Shown here piece by piece: positions 49,832 to 61,480 of a stretch of 64,000 nt of DNA; within the stretch, counting starts at the first letter, position 1, and the number at the start of each line of letters is the position of its first letter. The stretch comes from Nicotiana tabacum. Taxonomy: Eukaryota > Streptophyta > Magnoliopsida > Solanales > Solanaceae. The position numbers were made by a program, and so were the translations under genes. The stretch is from contig NC_134103.1 of the NCBI RefSeq assembly GCF_000715075.1, positions 75,021,519-75,085,518 of the forward strand. Direction: 5' to 3'. Under the pieces are notes generated by a model. It was not told the DNA's origin. It saw only the letters and a program-made list of their open reading frames with translations, and searched no databases.

Positions 49832-49902
49832 CCGAGGGTTCCGGTGGAGAAGACTCCGATGGTCCCGGTGACGAGGCGGGCTCCGACGAAGATCCGGCTT
49901 AG
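49832..49902 (+). pseudogene. Antisense frame of E3, C-terminal end
   Basis: Directly after E4 an acidic, Gly-rich frame (PEGSGGEDSDGPGDEAGSDE) runs to TAG at 49900-49902. It is in the expected place and direction to be the end of the antisense frame interrupted at 37954. The coding that should lie between the coiled coil and this tail is absent, so E4 is associated with a deletion. Confidence 0.6.
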
Positions 49903-51061
49903 GTGCCTTGTAGATTTTTCTTTGTTTTTGTATTTTTGTATGTTTTGTTGAGGCCGTTTGGCCTTTGTAAAGATATTTATATATATAATGCTTTTCTTTT
50001 TTTCCTTTCTCAACTTTCAAGTTTGTTTCTTTTTGGCTTTGTCTTTACGATTGCAAATGCCTTAGCACGTAGTAATAGGGTCTTGTTCGGAGGTTCGAAC
50101 AAGGCTTGTTCTCGATGTAATTTTTTTTATAACTCGTGGGGGATTGGTATGATTGGAAGCTTTCCCCAAAGTGCTTACTTAGAAGTTTTAAGATTATAAT
50201 TTTGTCGACGGTATACTTTGGACCGATTTGGAAATTTTCAAGGTCTTATGTTTTGGTTACGGGTTTAGGAGGTCTCCGAGCCATTTCTAAGATGGCCGTA
50301 GCCTTTTAAGTTCGGGTATTGCACAATAGGCTTATTACCCCGGGCTTCGATGCCCGAGCCATCCGGACTTTCCCAGGACGACAGTCCCCGAATGGGGGCG
50401 GCTGTAGCCTTTAAAGTTCGGGCACTACCTAATAGGTTTTTGTACCCTCGGTCTTCGATAGCCCGAGCCATCCGAGTTTACCTTGGATGATAATCCCCGA
50501 GTGGGGTGATCTCTTGGATCCGGGTAGAGGTGGCTCTTGGGCTCGAAGTCCTTAAGGAACAAAATGTAGTAGTTTTTAAGAGACAAAATATGTATCTGCA
50601 AGGTAGAATTTTTCTTTCATTTCTGTGCGCAATATACAAGATGGCAAATGTGTACAAGATTCGTGTTATGTATTAAGTGGTCTATGTGGGAACGGTTCAT
50701 TTGACCATTTGGCCCTTACAATAAATCCTATCTACCAAGCCCGGACTGTTCGAGCACAAAGTTTCCTTCCTTGCTAAAATCATTATCAAGGGTGATGGCC
50801 CCCAGTATTTGAGGCTGAACGTAGAGAGGGCTCGGATACTATTAATGTGACCCTCGACTCCGGTTCATAGCCGGTCTTCAATTCTAAGTTAGCACGATCT
50901 ACTATTGTCTCATTAAAAACCTTGCCGAAAAACTGGTTCAAGGGAAAAAGAGTGCAACGCATGCTCTGAAGCCTAATAACTGCATCATTCTTTGGTCGTT
51001 GCCTGCAAATGTTAGTTCAATTCGTAATATAGGTAAAGAAAAGAATGAATGGGGTCGTACC
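49903..51061. other. E3 non-coding interval between antisense frame and integrase
   Basis: This is where the antisense frame and the gag-pol transcript converge. The only structure I see is an imperfect tandem pair of about 110 bp (about 50285-50398 and 50399-50508), sharing GTAGCCTTTAAGTTCGGG-like and CCCGAGCCATCCG words. No other feature was found. Confidence 0.6.
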
Positions 51062-52134
51062 TTAGCAGTAGTACCATTTTAAGTGGGTCATGTTCCAGTT
51101 GTTCTGTAGTCGCTCACCATTCCCTGCTTTGAGTTTGTATGATCCTTTGTCGGTGATCTCAACAATTCGATATGGACCTTCACAATTCGGTCCCAGCTTG
51201 CCTTCATTCGGGTTCTGGGTATTTAGTGTCACTTTTCTTAACACCAAGTCCCCGATATTAAAGTGTCGGTGGTTGGATCTCTGGTTGTAATACCTTTTGA
51301 CCCGTTATTTTTGGGCGGTCAACCGGATGAGGGCGGCTTCGTGCCTCTCCTCTAGCAGTTCTAGGCTCGTGTTCATGACCTCGTCATTTGACTCTTCGGC
51401 CGCGTATCAGAACCGGAGACTCGGTTCCCCTACTTCGATCGATATTAGTGCTTCGGCACTGAAGAACAATGAGAACGGGGTGGCCTTGGTACTATACATT
51501 GAGGTCGTTCGATATGCCCACGGGACTTGGGGCAAAATTTCCTTCCATTTTCTTTTGGCGTCGGTCAACCTCTTCTTAAGATTTTGGAGTATGGTTTTGT
51601 TCGTAGACTCCGCATTCCCAATTCCCACTAGGGTGATAGTGTGTTGATAGGATCTTTTTGATCTTATGGTCCTCGAAAAATTTATTCACCTTACTACCGA
51701 TGAACTGCTTCCCATTGTCGCACACGATCTCGACCGGCATTCCAAACTGGCATATTATGTGATCCCAAGTGAAGTCAATAACTTCTTTCTCTCTGACTTT
51801 CTCAAATGCCTGGGCTTCCACCCATTTAGAAAAATAGACAGTCATAAATAATATGAATTGAGCCTTACGGGTTGCCCATGGCATGGGGCCAACGATGTTT
51901 GTTCCCCATTTCATGAATGGCCAGGTTGACTAGACCGAATGTAGTAGCTCCCTGGGCTGATGAATCATCGATGCATATCTTTGACATCCGTCGCATTTTC
52001 GCACGAACTCCTTTGCGTCTTTTTCCATGTCGATCCAGTAGTATTCGGCTCTGATTATCTTAAGAACCAACTATTTGGATCCCAAATGATTCCCGTAGGT
52101 GCCTTCGTGAACTTCCTTCAAAACATACTCGCTA
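51062..52134 (-). pseudogene. E3 integrase (decayed, 3' part of pol)
   Basis: This is a Tat-type integrase. The zinc-binding part shows H..H (EVHEGTYGNHLGS) and C..C (RKCDGCQRY). The core has WGTNIVGP, where the first catalytic Asp is Asn (codon 51897-51899, a G-to-A change from the family Asp). The second Asp is kept (VCDNGKQF), and so is the Glu (NAESTNKTI near 51610). The C-terminal part (GDLVLRKV, LGPNCEGPYRIVE) ends with a stop near 51062. A stop near 51915 and a frameshift between the second Asp and the Glu break the frame. The upstream end is cut by solo LTR S4 at 52134. Confidence 0.88.
52130..52134. repeat. S4 target-site duplication, left (CGCTA)
   Basis: CGCTA faces CGGTA at 55113-55117, with one mismatch. 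Confidence 0.7.
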
Positions 52135-55112
52135 TGTCACGACCCGAAATCCACTAAAGGTCGTGATGGCGCCTAACACCGCCTTCAGACAAGCCAACGG
52201 TGATTGATCAACTTGCTTACTCATTTTATTACTTTGAAATGATAATTTCCATTAATTAAATAGTATAAAATAGAATTTACATAGTAAATGATAATATTTA
52301 CATGAACTACAATAATGAACAACCCGAAGGAACCCCCAAAATCCGGTGTCACAAGTGCATGAGCATCAACTAAAAAATATAACAAAATACGACATATGTT
52401 TGGAATACAAATTAGACAGGAGAATATAAATAACTCTGATGGAGACCCTACAGGTTGCAGATCCTAACATGGAATGCAGCTCATGGTAAAGTCCCCGCAA
52501 TAGCGCCTTTGCGCCCAAAATACCACCAAACATATATGTACCTGCAAAATAAGTGTAGTAAGTGTAGCATGAGTACGTAAATCAAAGCATACCCAGTAAG
52601 TATCTAGCCTAACCCTAGAGAAGTAGTGACGAGGGGTCGACATCGACACTTACTAGTGGTCCAATAAGACAGATACAATAGAAGTATACAGATGTGAGGC
52701 AGAGTAAATAAATAAAATAACAAGTATAAATACGTGGTAAAATCCTTCTATCAACAATAAACTCAAGCTCTCAGCTAGTAGTTACCTCCTCAATCGGAGT
52801 ATATATATAATGGACCTCACCAGATAGGTCGTCACAGTTCAAATCAGGAAAACTCATAGATATACTGGCTTCTTGTCAAATATTACGCACGATTTCATAA
52901 GGTTATTTTAGAGAAATACCAAGGCGTACGGCCCGATCCCATCATAATGTGTGCACTGCCGAGGGTCGAATAGCATGAACTATAGATACATTTATTACAT
53001 TGCCGAGGCAAACGGCCTGTTCCCATGAGAGTGTCATACATAATCTTGCCGAGACGAATAGCCTGATCCCATCATAATATGCGCACTACCGAGGGTCGAA
53101 CGGCACGAACCATAGATGTATCTATTATACTGCCGAGGCGAATGGCCCTATCCCATTAGAATAAGAAGATTTAACGGGTCATTGACCCCATTCACGAATA
53201 AACGTGCGAGTTATGAATTTTAAGGAAAACTTTTCGATGAAAACACATAGCGCGAGAGAAATTCGTAAGAGGAGTGCAATTATTCCGCGGCTAATCATGA
53301 AGCCCGCCAACTCTCTACCATAGCAAATATATCACTCTACGCAAGTCTAGTCTTAAGTCGTAATGTAAAATAAAGGAATTTAATTGGAAAGGGACAACTC
53401 AAATAGTACAGTTACAGCATGGTGTGAACCTAAGTCTACCCGGACAATAACATGAATTTAGCTACATACGGACTCCTGTCACCTCGTGCGTACGTAGCCC
53501 CCGCAACAAGTATCACATATCAAATATATCACCTAGGGGTAGTTTCCCCATCACAAAGTTAGATAGGAGACTTACCTCACTCCGAAGTTCCATAACCGGC
53601 TTCAACGCCACTCAAACACCTCAAACTGATGCTCGTTTCTCTAAAACTAGTCAAACAATGTGCAAACCAATCAAAATATACCCCAATACGTATAAATAAA
53701 CAATTTATAATGATTCACAATTTCGCTCTAAAGCCAACAAAGTCAACCCTCGAGCTCACGCGCCCGGATTCCAAAACTTTTTGAAGATAAACCTTACCCA
53801 TAACATTACGAACTCAAATATATAATCTATTCCTAATTCCATTTCCAAAATCATGGTGAAAATCCAAAACTATCAATTTTAGGTCTTCCTCTTAAAATCC
53901 CAAAATTTTCATAAATTTCCATGTTCAAATTCCGTATATAATCCAAGTATTTCACTAAATTGTGTAGGAATTACTTACCTTGTGTTGCATGATGAAAACT
54001 CTTCAAAATTGCCCAAGAACCGAGCTCTAAGAATCCCAAATGAAAATGACGAAATGACCAAGTTCGATCCCTTATGTTCTGCCCAGTTTTTGCTTATGCA
54101 GACAAAATACTCGCATTTGTGTAGTCGCTTTTGTGACCACAAATGCGCATCTACAAAGTCCACTGGTCAGCAGTCCCATCACACATGCAGACTCATTTCC
54201 ACTTCTGTGCAACCGCATGTGTGAAGCCATAGCCGCCTCTGCATTCCAGCTTACTTATGTGACCACTCTGTCGCTTCTGCGAAGCCGCAGAATTGTTCCA
54301 TTTTCCTCTTCTGCAAAGCCTTCCGCAGCCATTCTTCCTCGCTTATGCGATGCGATCCTCACTTCTGTGGCCCAGCTTCCGCAGAAGCGATCGCACTAGC
54401 AACCAGAAAAATCCCAACATTTCCTTAGTCCAAAACTCGATCCGTTAACAATCCGAAATCCACCCGAGGTCTTCGGGACCTTAACCAAATATATCAACAC
54501 ATCCCAAAATGCAATACGAACTTAGTCGAGGCCTTAAATCACGCCAAGCAACATTGAAATTACGAATCGCGCCTCGAATCAACTTATAAATTTTCAAATT
54601 TTTAAATTTTCAAATTCTATATCTTGTGCAGAAATGTACCAAATCAATCCGGAATGACTTCAAATTTTACGCACAAGTCACAAATCATAATACGAACTTA
54701 TTCCAAGGCTCAAAAACTCAAACGGACATTGATAACATCAAAATCCACTTCAAACCAAACTTATGAAATTCTTAAACCTTCAAAATGCCAACCTTCCATA
54801 ATAAGTGCTGAAATGCTTCTAGACCACTCTGATACTCAACTCGGACATACTCCCAAGTCCGAAATCACCACACAAACCTATTGGGACCTTTAAATCCTGA
54901 TTCCGAGATTGTTTACTCAAAAGTCAAACCTTAGTCAATTTTTCCAACTTAAAGCTTCCGAAATTAGAATTTTCTTTCCAAATCAACTCTGAACTTCCCA
55001 AAATTTAGTTCCGACCACACGTACAAGTCATAATGCCTGAAGTAAAGCTACTCAAGGCCTCGAACCACCAGACGATATGCTAGATTTCAGAATGAACGGT
55101 CGGATCGTTACA
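52135..55112 (-). mobile_element. Solo LTR S4
   Basis: The 2978-bp LTR runs from TGTCACGACCCGAAATCC to CGGATCGTTACA in minus orientation and is closest in layout to the E0 LTR. It splits E3 pol between the second RNase H and integrase. Donor-like words lie at 53570-53578 and 53973-53981 (complement). A TATATA word lies near 53936, and a degenerate dyad cluster spans about 54075-54390. The 8-bp terminal inverted repeat is 52137-52144 with 52159-52166. An imperfect direct duplication of about 120 bp lies at about 52920-53162. Confidence 0.87.
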
Positions 55113-55117
55113 CGGTA
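55113..55117. repeat. S4 target-site duplication, right (CGGTA)
   Basis: One mismatch to 52130-52134. Confidence 0.7.
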
Positions 55118-56973
55118 TCTCCCAATCCCAGACATATGGTAAGTGGGCCATCGAACATCCTCCTGAACGGTATCTTCGGACAAGCTGAACCTGGCAGTCT
55201 TCATGCGTAGAGCTCTCGATTCGCATACACTCCTCTTTGACTTCAAACGTTCTATTGACTTGGTTCACCAAAAGGAGGGAATCGCACTTAGCTTCAATCA
55301 CCTCGGCCCCCAGGCTTTTAGCTAGTTCGAGACCTGTAATCATGGCCTCATACTCGGCCTCGTTGTTAGTTAATTTTACGGTTATAATAGATTGCATAAC
55401 TACATTACCCATCGGTGGCTTCAACATGATGCCAAGTCATGACTCATTTGCGTTCGAGGCATTGTCAGTAAAGAGGATCCAGCCGGAGGAGGTCCCCGAG
55501 TTTAACAACTCCTTCTCGACCTCGGGTATTAGGGCTGGTGTGAAGTTGGCCGCGAAGACTGCCAAAATTTGAGATTTGATGGCGGTTCGGGGTCGATATT
55601 CGATATTGTACCTGTTGATTTCCACGGCCCATTTGGCCAATCGTCCTAAGAGTTTGGGCTTATGCATTATGTTCCTCAACGCGTAAGTAGTCACGACACA
55701 TATGGGATGGCATTGAAAATACGGTTTTAACTTCCTAGAGGCGTTTAGCAAAGCGAGCACCAATTTTTCCAAGTGAGGATACCTAGTTTCGGCCTCACCT
55801 AGAGTCCTGCTAATATAGTAAATAGGAAATTGCGTACCTTCTTCTTCCCAGACTAGGACTCCACTTATCGCTATCTCGGATACCGCTAAGTATAGGTACA
55901 ACTGTTCATTGCCTTCGGAGTATGAATCAAAGGCGGGCTCGAAAGGTATCTCTTGAGTTCTTCCAAGGCTTGCTAACACTCCGGTTTCCATGAGAAATTA
56001 TTCTTCTTTTTCAATAACGAGAAGAGACGATGGCTTTTGTCGGAGGACCTTGAAATGAATCGGCCCAACGCGGCTATGCGCCCGGTTAGTCTTTGAACGG
56101 CTTTGACATTTTCCACCATGGTAATGTCCTCTTTGGCCTTGATTTTATTGGGATTGATCTCGATTCCCCGATTAGACACCATGGATTCGAGAAATTTCCT
56201 GGACCCGACTTCGAATGTGTGTTTCTCCGGGTTTAGCTTCATATTGTATTTCTTCAATGTGTTGAAGGTTTCCTGCAAATGTTTCAAATGTTCCTCTGCT
56301 CGCTGAGACTTAACTAACATATCGTCAATGTAAACCACCATTGATTTTCCTATTTGTTCTTCGAACATTCGATTTACTAGGCGTTGGTAAGTGGCACCGG
56401 CATTTTTTAGTCTGAATGGCATTACATTATAGCAGTAGGTGTCGTACTTAGTGATGAAGGATGTTTTTTCCTGGTCGCCCGGGTCCATCCGAATTTGGTT
56501 GTACCCGAAATAGGCATCGAGAAAGCTGAGGATCTCGTGGTTGGCCGTCGCATCGATCATGCAATTGATGTTGGGAAGAGGGAAAGAGTCCTTGGGGCAT
56601 GCCTTATTCAAGTCTTTGTAGTCTATACACATTCTTAATTTATTCCTTTTTTAGGGACTACCACTACGTTTGCTAACCAATCCGGGTATTTAACCTCCCG
56701 GATGGACCCTATTTTAAGGAGTTTAGATACCTCGTCTTTGATGAATGCATGCTTAACTTCGGACTAAGGCCTCCTTTTCTGTTTGACCGGGTGGAACTTC
56801 GGATCTAGGCTTAGCTTATGGGTAGTTATCTCCGGCGGGATCCCTGTTATGTCAAAGTGGAACCAAGTGAAACAATCTATGTTAGCCATAAGGAATTCAA
56901 TGAGATTTTTTCTGAGCTCGGGATTTAACCCCATGCCCAGGTATACCTTACGATCGGGCAGGATCTCGATCAA
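55118..56973 (-). pseudogene. E3 RT, RNase H and second RNase H (decayed)
   Basis: Reading right to left, an N-terminal RT segment (GIPPEITTHKLSLDPKFHPV near 56850) is followed by a stop at 56764-56766. RT resumes with MCIDYKDLNKACPKDSFPLP after a 1-bp frameshift near 56640, and carries YIDD at 56321-56332. RNase H follows (LAVSEIAISGVLVWEEEG, PHLEKLVLALLNA near 55780-55900). Then comes a second, archaeal-type RNase H (WILFTDNASNANES, NNEAEYEAMITGLELAKSLG near 55300-55480). RT plus two RNase H domains in this order is diagnostic for the Tat lineage. Frame changes near 55990 and 55435 break it, and S4 cuts its 3' side. Confidence 0.9.
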
Positions 56974-56999
56974 TATGACTTGATCCAGTTCCTCGACTG

Positions 57000-58268
57000 T
57001 TGATTTGGTGGTGTCGGAATAGTCGAGGACTATGAAGGATCTGGGAACTCTGTAGTTGTCATTCTCATCGACCGCGATTGCTATTTGGTCCCTCCCTTGG
57101 TGACCGAACTTAGATCTTTTGGTGTATACAGTGTGGATATCAGGACCTCGTCGACCGCAAACATCTCCTTTGCGGCCGGTTATTCTCTGTAAATTTTTTT
57201 AATCCCTCCTGGCATTGGGAATTTCAACACCTGGTACAGTGTCGAGGGCACTGCCCTCATGTTATGAATCCACGGCCTCCCGAACAGAGCGTTGTATCTC
57301 ATTTATCCTTCGATCATGTAGAACTTTGCTTCCTGAATGGTTCCGGCGGTGTTCACCGGTAGTGTTATCTCCCCTTTAGTAGTCTCACATTCCATATTGA
57401 ATCTGTTTAGAACTCGGACTGCAGGCACAATTTGGTCTTACAGACCTAGCTGCTCTACAACTCTCAATCTGATGATATTGGCCGAGCTACCTGGATCAAT
57501 TAACACACACTTAACTCAAGATTTATTTATAAGTACAGATATTACTAGTGCATCATTGTATGGCTGCACTATGCCTTCAGTGTCCTTGTCATTGAAAGAT
57601 AAGGTTCCTTCTGGCACGTAATCTCGAGTCCATTTTTCTCTAGTGATGGACACTTTGGTGCGCTTTAGCATCAGCCCCTAGGGGACGTCGACCTCACCGA
57701 TGATCATGTTAATGACGTGTTGAGGTTCCTCCTGCTAGATCTGCTTATTAGAGTCCCTATTCCTGAAATAGTTTTTGGCTCGATCGCTCAGGAATTATCG
57801 TAAATGTCCGTTGTTGAATAACTAGGCTAATTCCTCTCTCAATATTCGGCAATCTTCTGTTCTGTGGCCATAAGTGACGTGATATTCACACATTAGGTTG
57901 GGATCCTTTTAGGCTGGATCGGACTGTAGAGGTCGAGGCCAGTTGGTGTCTTTGATACGTTCGATTGCAAATACGATGGCAACAACATCGATGTTGCAGT
58001 TGTACTCCGATAACTTTAGCGCTTCCTTAGACCCGATGGGCCTGTCGAAACCGCTTTTGCACATGAGTCCCCAGTTATTTTGACCTCGATCACTTCTCAC
58101 TGGGTTTCGTCTGAACCCATTACCTCTTTGGTCTCCGTTGTATAGTTGATACCGATCCCTATTTTATTGTGGTTCATGATCAATATCTCTTTTGGATCTG
58201 TCAATAGCTCTGACAGGGTAGACGAACCCAAAAAGGGCCCCAAGCTGATCATCTTCGACCCTAATTTT
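57000..58268 (-). pseudogene. E3 gag C-terminus and protease (decayed)
   Basis: This region lies between the gag body and RT. It contains a protease-like motif VLIDPGSSANII with its Asp codon at 57495-57497. A downstream block ([18 protein letters not shown] near 57230-57290) is typical of this protease region. Upstream, CEYHVTYGHRTEDCRILREE near 57820-57890 resembles the gag zinc-binding end (C, H, H, C order). At least eight stops are scattered through it, several of them from CAG or TGG codons judging by context. No open frame longer than about 63 codons remains. Confidence 0.78.
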
Positions 58269-59388
58269 TTATTGATATCGATTATGCATGTCGGCCCAAG
58301 TTACAGCCGGATATTCTATCAGATTTTGCTTCAACTGCTGTGAAGCCAACGAGCTTCGAGTATTGAGTCCCTGGGTGAAGGCCTGAACGGCACAATCATC
58401 CGCGACCGGAGGCAAGTCCATTCGTTCCATTTGAAACCGGGACACGAATTCCCTGAGCATCTCATTATCTCTCTGTTTCACTTTGAAAAGGTCTGACTTC
58501 CTGGTCTCGACCTTGATGGGCCCGGCGTGTGCCTTCACAAAGGAGTCTGTAAGCATAGCAAACGAGTCAATAGAATTATGGGGTAATTTGTGATACCATA
58601 TCATATCTCCCTTTGACAAAGTTTTCCCGAAAGTTTTTAGTAGGACAAACTCGATCTCATCATCATCCAAGTCGTTCACTTTGATGGCGCACGTGTAGGA
58701 GGTCACATGCTCATTTGGGTCGGTTGTTCCGTTGTACTTAGGAATTTCGGGCATGCGAAACTTCTTCGGAATTGGCTTCGGAGCTACGCTCGGAGGGAAA
58801 GGTTTCTGAACAAACTTCTTGGAATCTAGGCCCTTCAATATCGGTGGCGCTCCTGGGATTTGGTCAACCTTGGAATTGTATGTTTCCACCTTTTTGTCAT
58901 TGGCTTCGATTTTCTTTTCTCCCGATTCTATCCGTTTTGCCAGTTCCTCGAGCATTTTTATGATTTCGGGGTTAGTCTCGGGTTCAGCTTCACTCGGCCT
59001 CTCCGTGATTGGTTCATTTCTGCGAGTGATTTCCCGGGACGGCTCGGGCTCAACTCTACTGGGGGCACGGCTTTGGTTCTGCTGCTGGGCTATCGCTGCT
59101 TGTTGGGCCTGTAGCATTTCGAAGATCACTCGCAAGTTGATCCCATCTCCTTCACCGTTGTGTGTATTTTGGGCTGCCGATCGGACTCCCCCCACGGACG
59201 TTGTTCTCAGGATCGGTAGGCAGATTCGCATTGATGGCCACATGTGAGTTAGCATCGATCGGGTCCGCGATCGGAACTCCGATGGGATCGATTGGTGGCA
59301 CCTCGTTACTGGGTACCATATTGTTGTTCTCGCCGTGGTGACCGGACTCAGCATCCACAATTAGAGGTATAGATTGGGAGTTCGATAT
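58269..59388 (-). pseudogene. gag: E3 gag (decayed, start codon lost)
   Basis: This is a Tat capsid polyprotein. The body contains a coiled-coil-like stretch (KMLEELAKRIESGEKKIEAN) and the conserved gag core (MPEIPKYNGTTDPNEHV, then MIWYHKLPHNSIDSFAML, then REFVSRFQMERMDLPPVADD). The homologous E5 gag starts ATG TCN AAC TCN; here the same place (59388-59386) reads ATA, so the start appears lost by a G-to-A change. A frameshift lies at a 6-C run (59188-59193), and the frame ends TAA at 58269-58271. Confidence 0.88.
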
Positions 59389-59487
59389 TTTGAACTTTGA
59401 CCTGAAATTAAAGATATTTCAAAGAACAAGTGTAAAATAGGGTGCATTATGAAAATTTGTATCAAATTGCCACTATTATCCTCAGCG

Positions 59488-59502
59488 CCACGGTGGGCGC
59501 CA
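59488..59502 (-). other. E3 primer-binding site (tRNA-Lys type)
   Basis: The minus strand reads TGGCGCCCACCGTGG, the complement of the 3' end of plant tRNA-Lys (CCACGGTGGGCG plus CCA). It lies three bases from the LTR end at 59506. Confidence 0.85.
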
Positions 59503-59505
59503 AAC

Positions 59506-60171
59506 TGTTTACCCTAAAAAATGGATAACAATTAAATTTGTAAGTGGTTTTAAGGATACATAGATTAATTCGATACAAACGATAAATTACGTTAGATTAA
59601 ACAAATAACGATATAGTAAATTCAAACCACATGAGGAGGATAATTTCAGTTTTGATGAAATATCCACCCTCAATCCGGACTCACAATGACCAGCACTGAT
59701 GAACGAGAAATAAGAGTTATGAATGACAGTGAAAATAATAGTATATTGCTTTGGGATGCGTGTTACAATGTGTTCAATGAATAATCAGACCCCCTCCCCC
59801 TCCCTTTATATAGTAGGGGAATCCTACTCTATGTACAATTCCATAAAAGGTAAAAGTCTCCCGTTTAACTAATTACTGGATTCCCGTCGGTACGTGCCGA
59901 GATGTGTGTCGTGATACCCGGTTGGTCACGGATATTACGGCCTTCCGTTAATCGTGTTCGATTGCCCAATAATGCTCTTCGAAATCTTTTGGGATTTGGA
60001 CCGATCCCCCGAGGTCATGGCCTCGATATACTTGAGGGCGGGTGTCGTGCCCCCGGTACCTGACTCAACGAGTCTTTTACCTTAATTTTGGTTCCTTGTC
60101 ATCGCGTTCCTTACTCGATTTATTTTATCGGGAACCGAGCCGGCTTATGGGTCCAGTTTCATCCGTATACA
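59506..60171 (-). repeat. E3 5' LTR
   Basis: The plus strand runs from TGTTTACCC to CCGTATACA and is collinear with 32472-33130. A CTCCCC duplication sits in the pyrimidine tract next to the TATA box. Confidence 0.93.
59804..59813 (-). promoter_or_regulatory. TATA box in E3 5' LTR
   Basis: The minus strand reads CTATATAAAG. As this is the 5' LTR, it would drive the E3 genomic transcript. Confidence 0.72.
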
Positions 60172-60176
60172 AGTTT
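60172..60176. repeat. E3 target-site duplication, right (AGTTT)
   Basis: Matches 32467-32471. Confidence 0.9.
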
Positions 60177-60434
60177 CTTCTTCCGTTATACAGTATTTAT
60201 ATAATGCATCGTTATGATTTATATATGTGCCTATTCGTTACTCTAAGCATTTATTAATTTTTTCCGATTCATGAATGTGATTACCCGTTTTATATTTCTG
60301 CTCATTCTGTGTTCCATAGCCTACTTGTGAGATCGGAATTCTGAACCCATCCAAGCAGGTCACTTTCGTTTCCTTCCATTTCCTTCAACTGGTTTTGACT
60401 CTGATCTCGTTGTACTAAAGTTGTAGTTTTTTTT

Positions 60435-60501
<67 letters not shown>

Positions 60502-60729
60502 TGATTGAAAGGAGAAACAATAAAGAACCAAAGTAGAAATATTTTTTTGAAGGAGTTAAAGCACAAGTTAAGTAGATTTTGCCGGAGATAGTGACGTAGA
60601 AGTTGGCGGCAACATTGGAGAAGATTACCAGGGTGTGTTATTTGAATTATTTTAGGGAGTATCAATTTTTAAAATTTTGTTCGTTTACTTACATGTGAAT
60701 TATTGCAGACTGAAAAGGATCGATGTGAT
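60177..60729. other. AT-rich DNA, presumed continuation of Helitron B
   Basis: Apart from the microsatellite listed separately I see no coding sequence or repeat family. By the TSD logic it continues 32301-32471. Confidence 0.4.
60440..60499. repeat. (TA)n microsatellite, about 30 units
   Basis: Sixty bases of uninterrupted alternating T and A. Open frames across it read only Tyr-Ile repeats and are not genes. Confidence 0.97.
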
Positions 60730-61480
60730 TGTTAGGATTGGAAATTCGGGTAGTGCAGAATTTAGCCAAACAACGGTATAATGATAATAACAAAGACAAT
60801 GGAAGTTGATAACAATGACAATTAAAGCAGATAAAGAAGACATCAACTTAACGTGATTCGGTCAGTGTGACCTACGTACACAAGCGGAGATGAGCAATTT
60901 CACTATACCAATAAGAGTACAAAAGAGAGTATGAAATTAGAGTGAACGCTCTAATTAATCCCAAATAATAACCTCATAAGATCACTCCAAAGAAAGGGTT
61001 CAAACAAGAGCTTCCCAACACTAACTCTCATACAAAACACTCTTAATAAAGGAGGAAGGAAGAAACAAGAAAAGACTCAAGTCTTGTTGATGTGTCTAAA
61101 ATGAACTAATGGCCTTTCCTTTTATAGGCAAAAAAGTCTTGGCATCTTAGGTATAAAAAAAAGAGATACAACTTGTGCAAATGATATCCACCACATAATG
61201 CAATATTTTTAGGTTCCAAAGAATATTGCCAACAAAGTTTATACTTTTCAAAGATGCTTATACTTACGTGAGATGGACTCCATTAACCAAAATATTGGCC
61301 ATAATTACAAATTGTGCCAAATACCGATGAAAGACTCGATCTCAACGGAGAAGTTTCGAAAACTACTCGTATAGTACAACCTTTTGTCTGAAAGCATTTG
61401 CCATCATTTCTATGCGTTATTTTGCTAGAAATACAAACACAAACCAGATAAGTGAGTAAGTAACAACATATTGTTTCCAG
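60730..61480 (-). mobile_element. Copia-like LTR remnant (minus strand, right end uncertain)
   Basis: On the minus strand a TATA word (CCTATAAAAGG, about 61118-61128) is followed by a leader-like region with GACCTACG...GGTCA words. It ends ...CCAATCCTAACA at 60730. The CCTAACA end and the TCACACTGACCGAATCACG stretch are familiar from Ty1/copia LTR ends. No TSD or opposite terminus could be fixed, and no pol is present. It could instead be an old fragment of another repeat. Confidence 0.4.

Larger units (their letters stand above)
32472..60171 (-). mobile_element. E3: Tat-lineage Ty3 retrotransposon, expanded to 27.7 kb by nested insertions
   Basis: Matching LTRs (32472-33130 and 59506-60171, about 660 bp), AGTTT on both outer sides, a tRNA-Lys-type PBS and a purine-rich tract define a single minus-strand element. 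Gag, protease, RT, RNase H, a second RNase H and integrase follow in Tat order, and an antisense spliced frame lies between integrase and the 3' LTR. Removing S3, E4 (with S2) and S4 leaves about 10.7 kb, a normal Tat length. The two LTRs differ at roughly 16 sites in 280 bp by eye, largely C/T and G/A, so E3 has had time to collect insertions. Confidence 0.93.

Noticed and set aside
60302..60665. Minus-strand frames with Tyr-Ile repeats
   Set aside because: They read through the (TA)n microsatellite.
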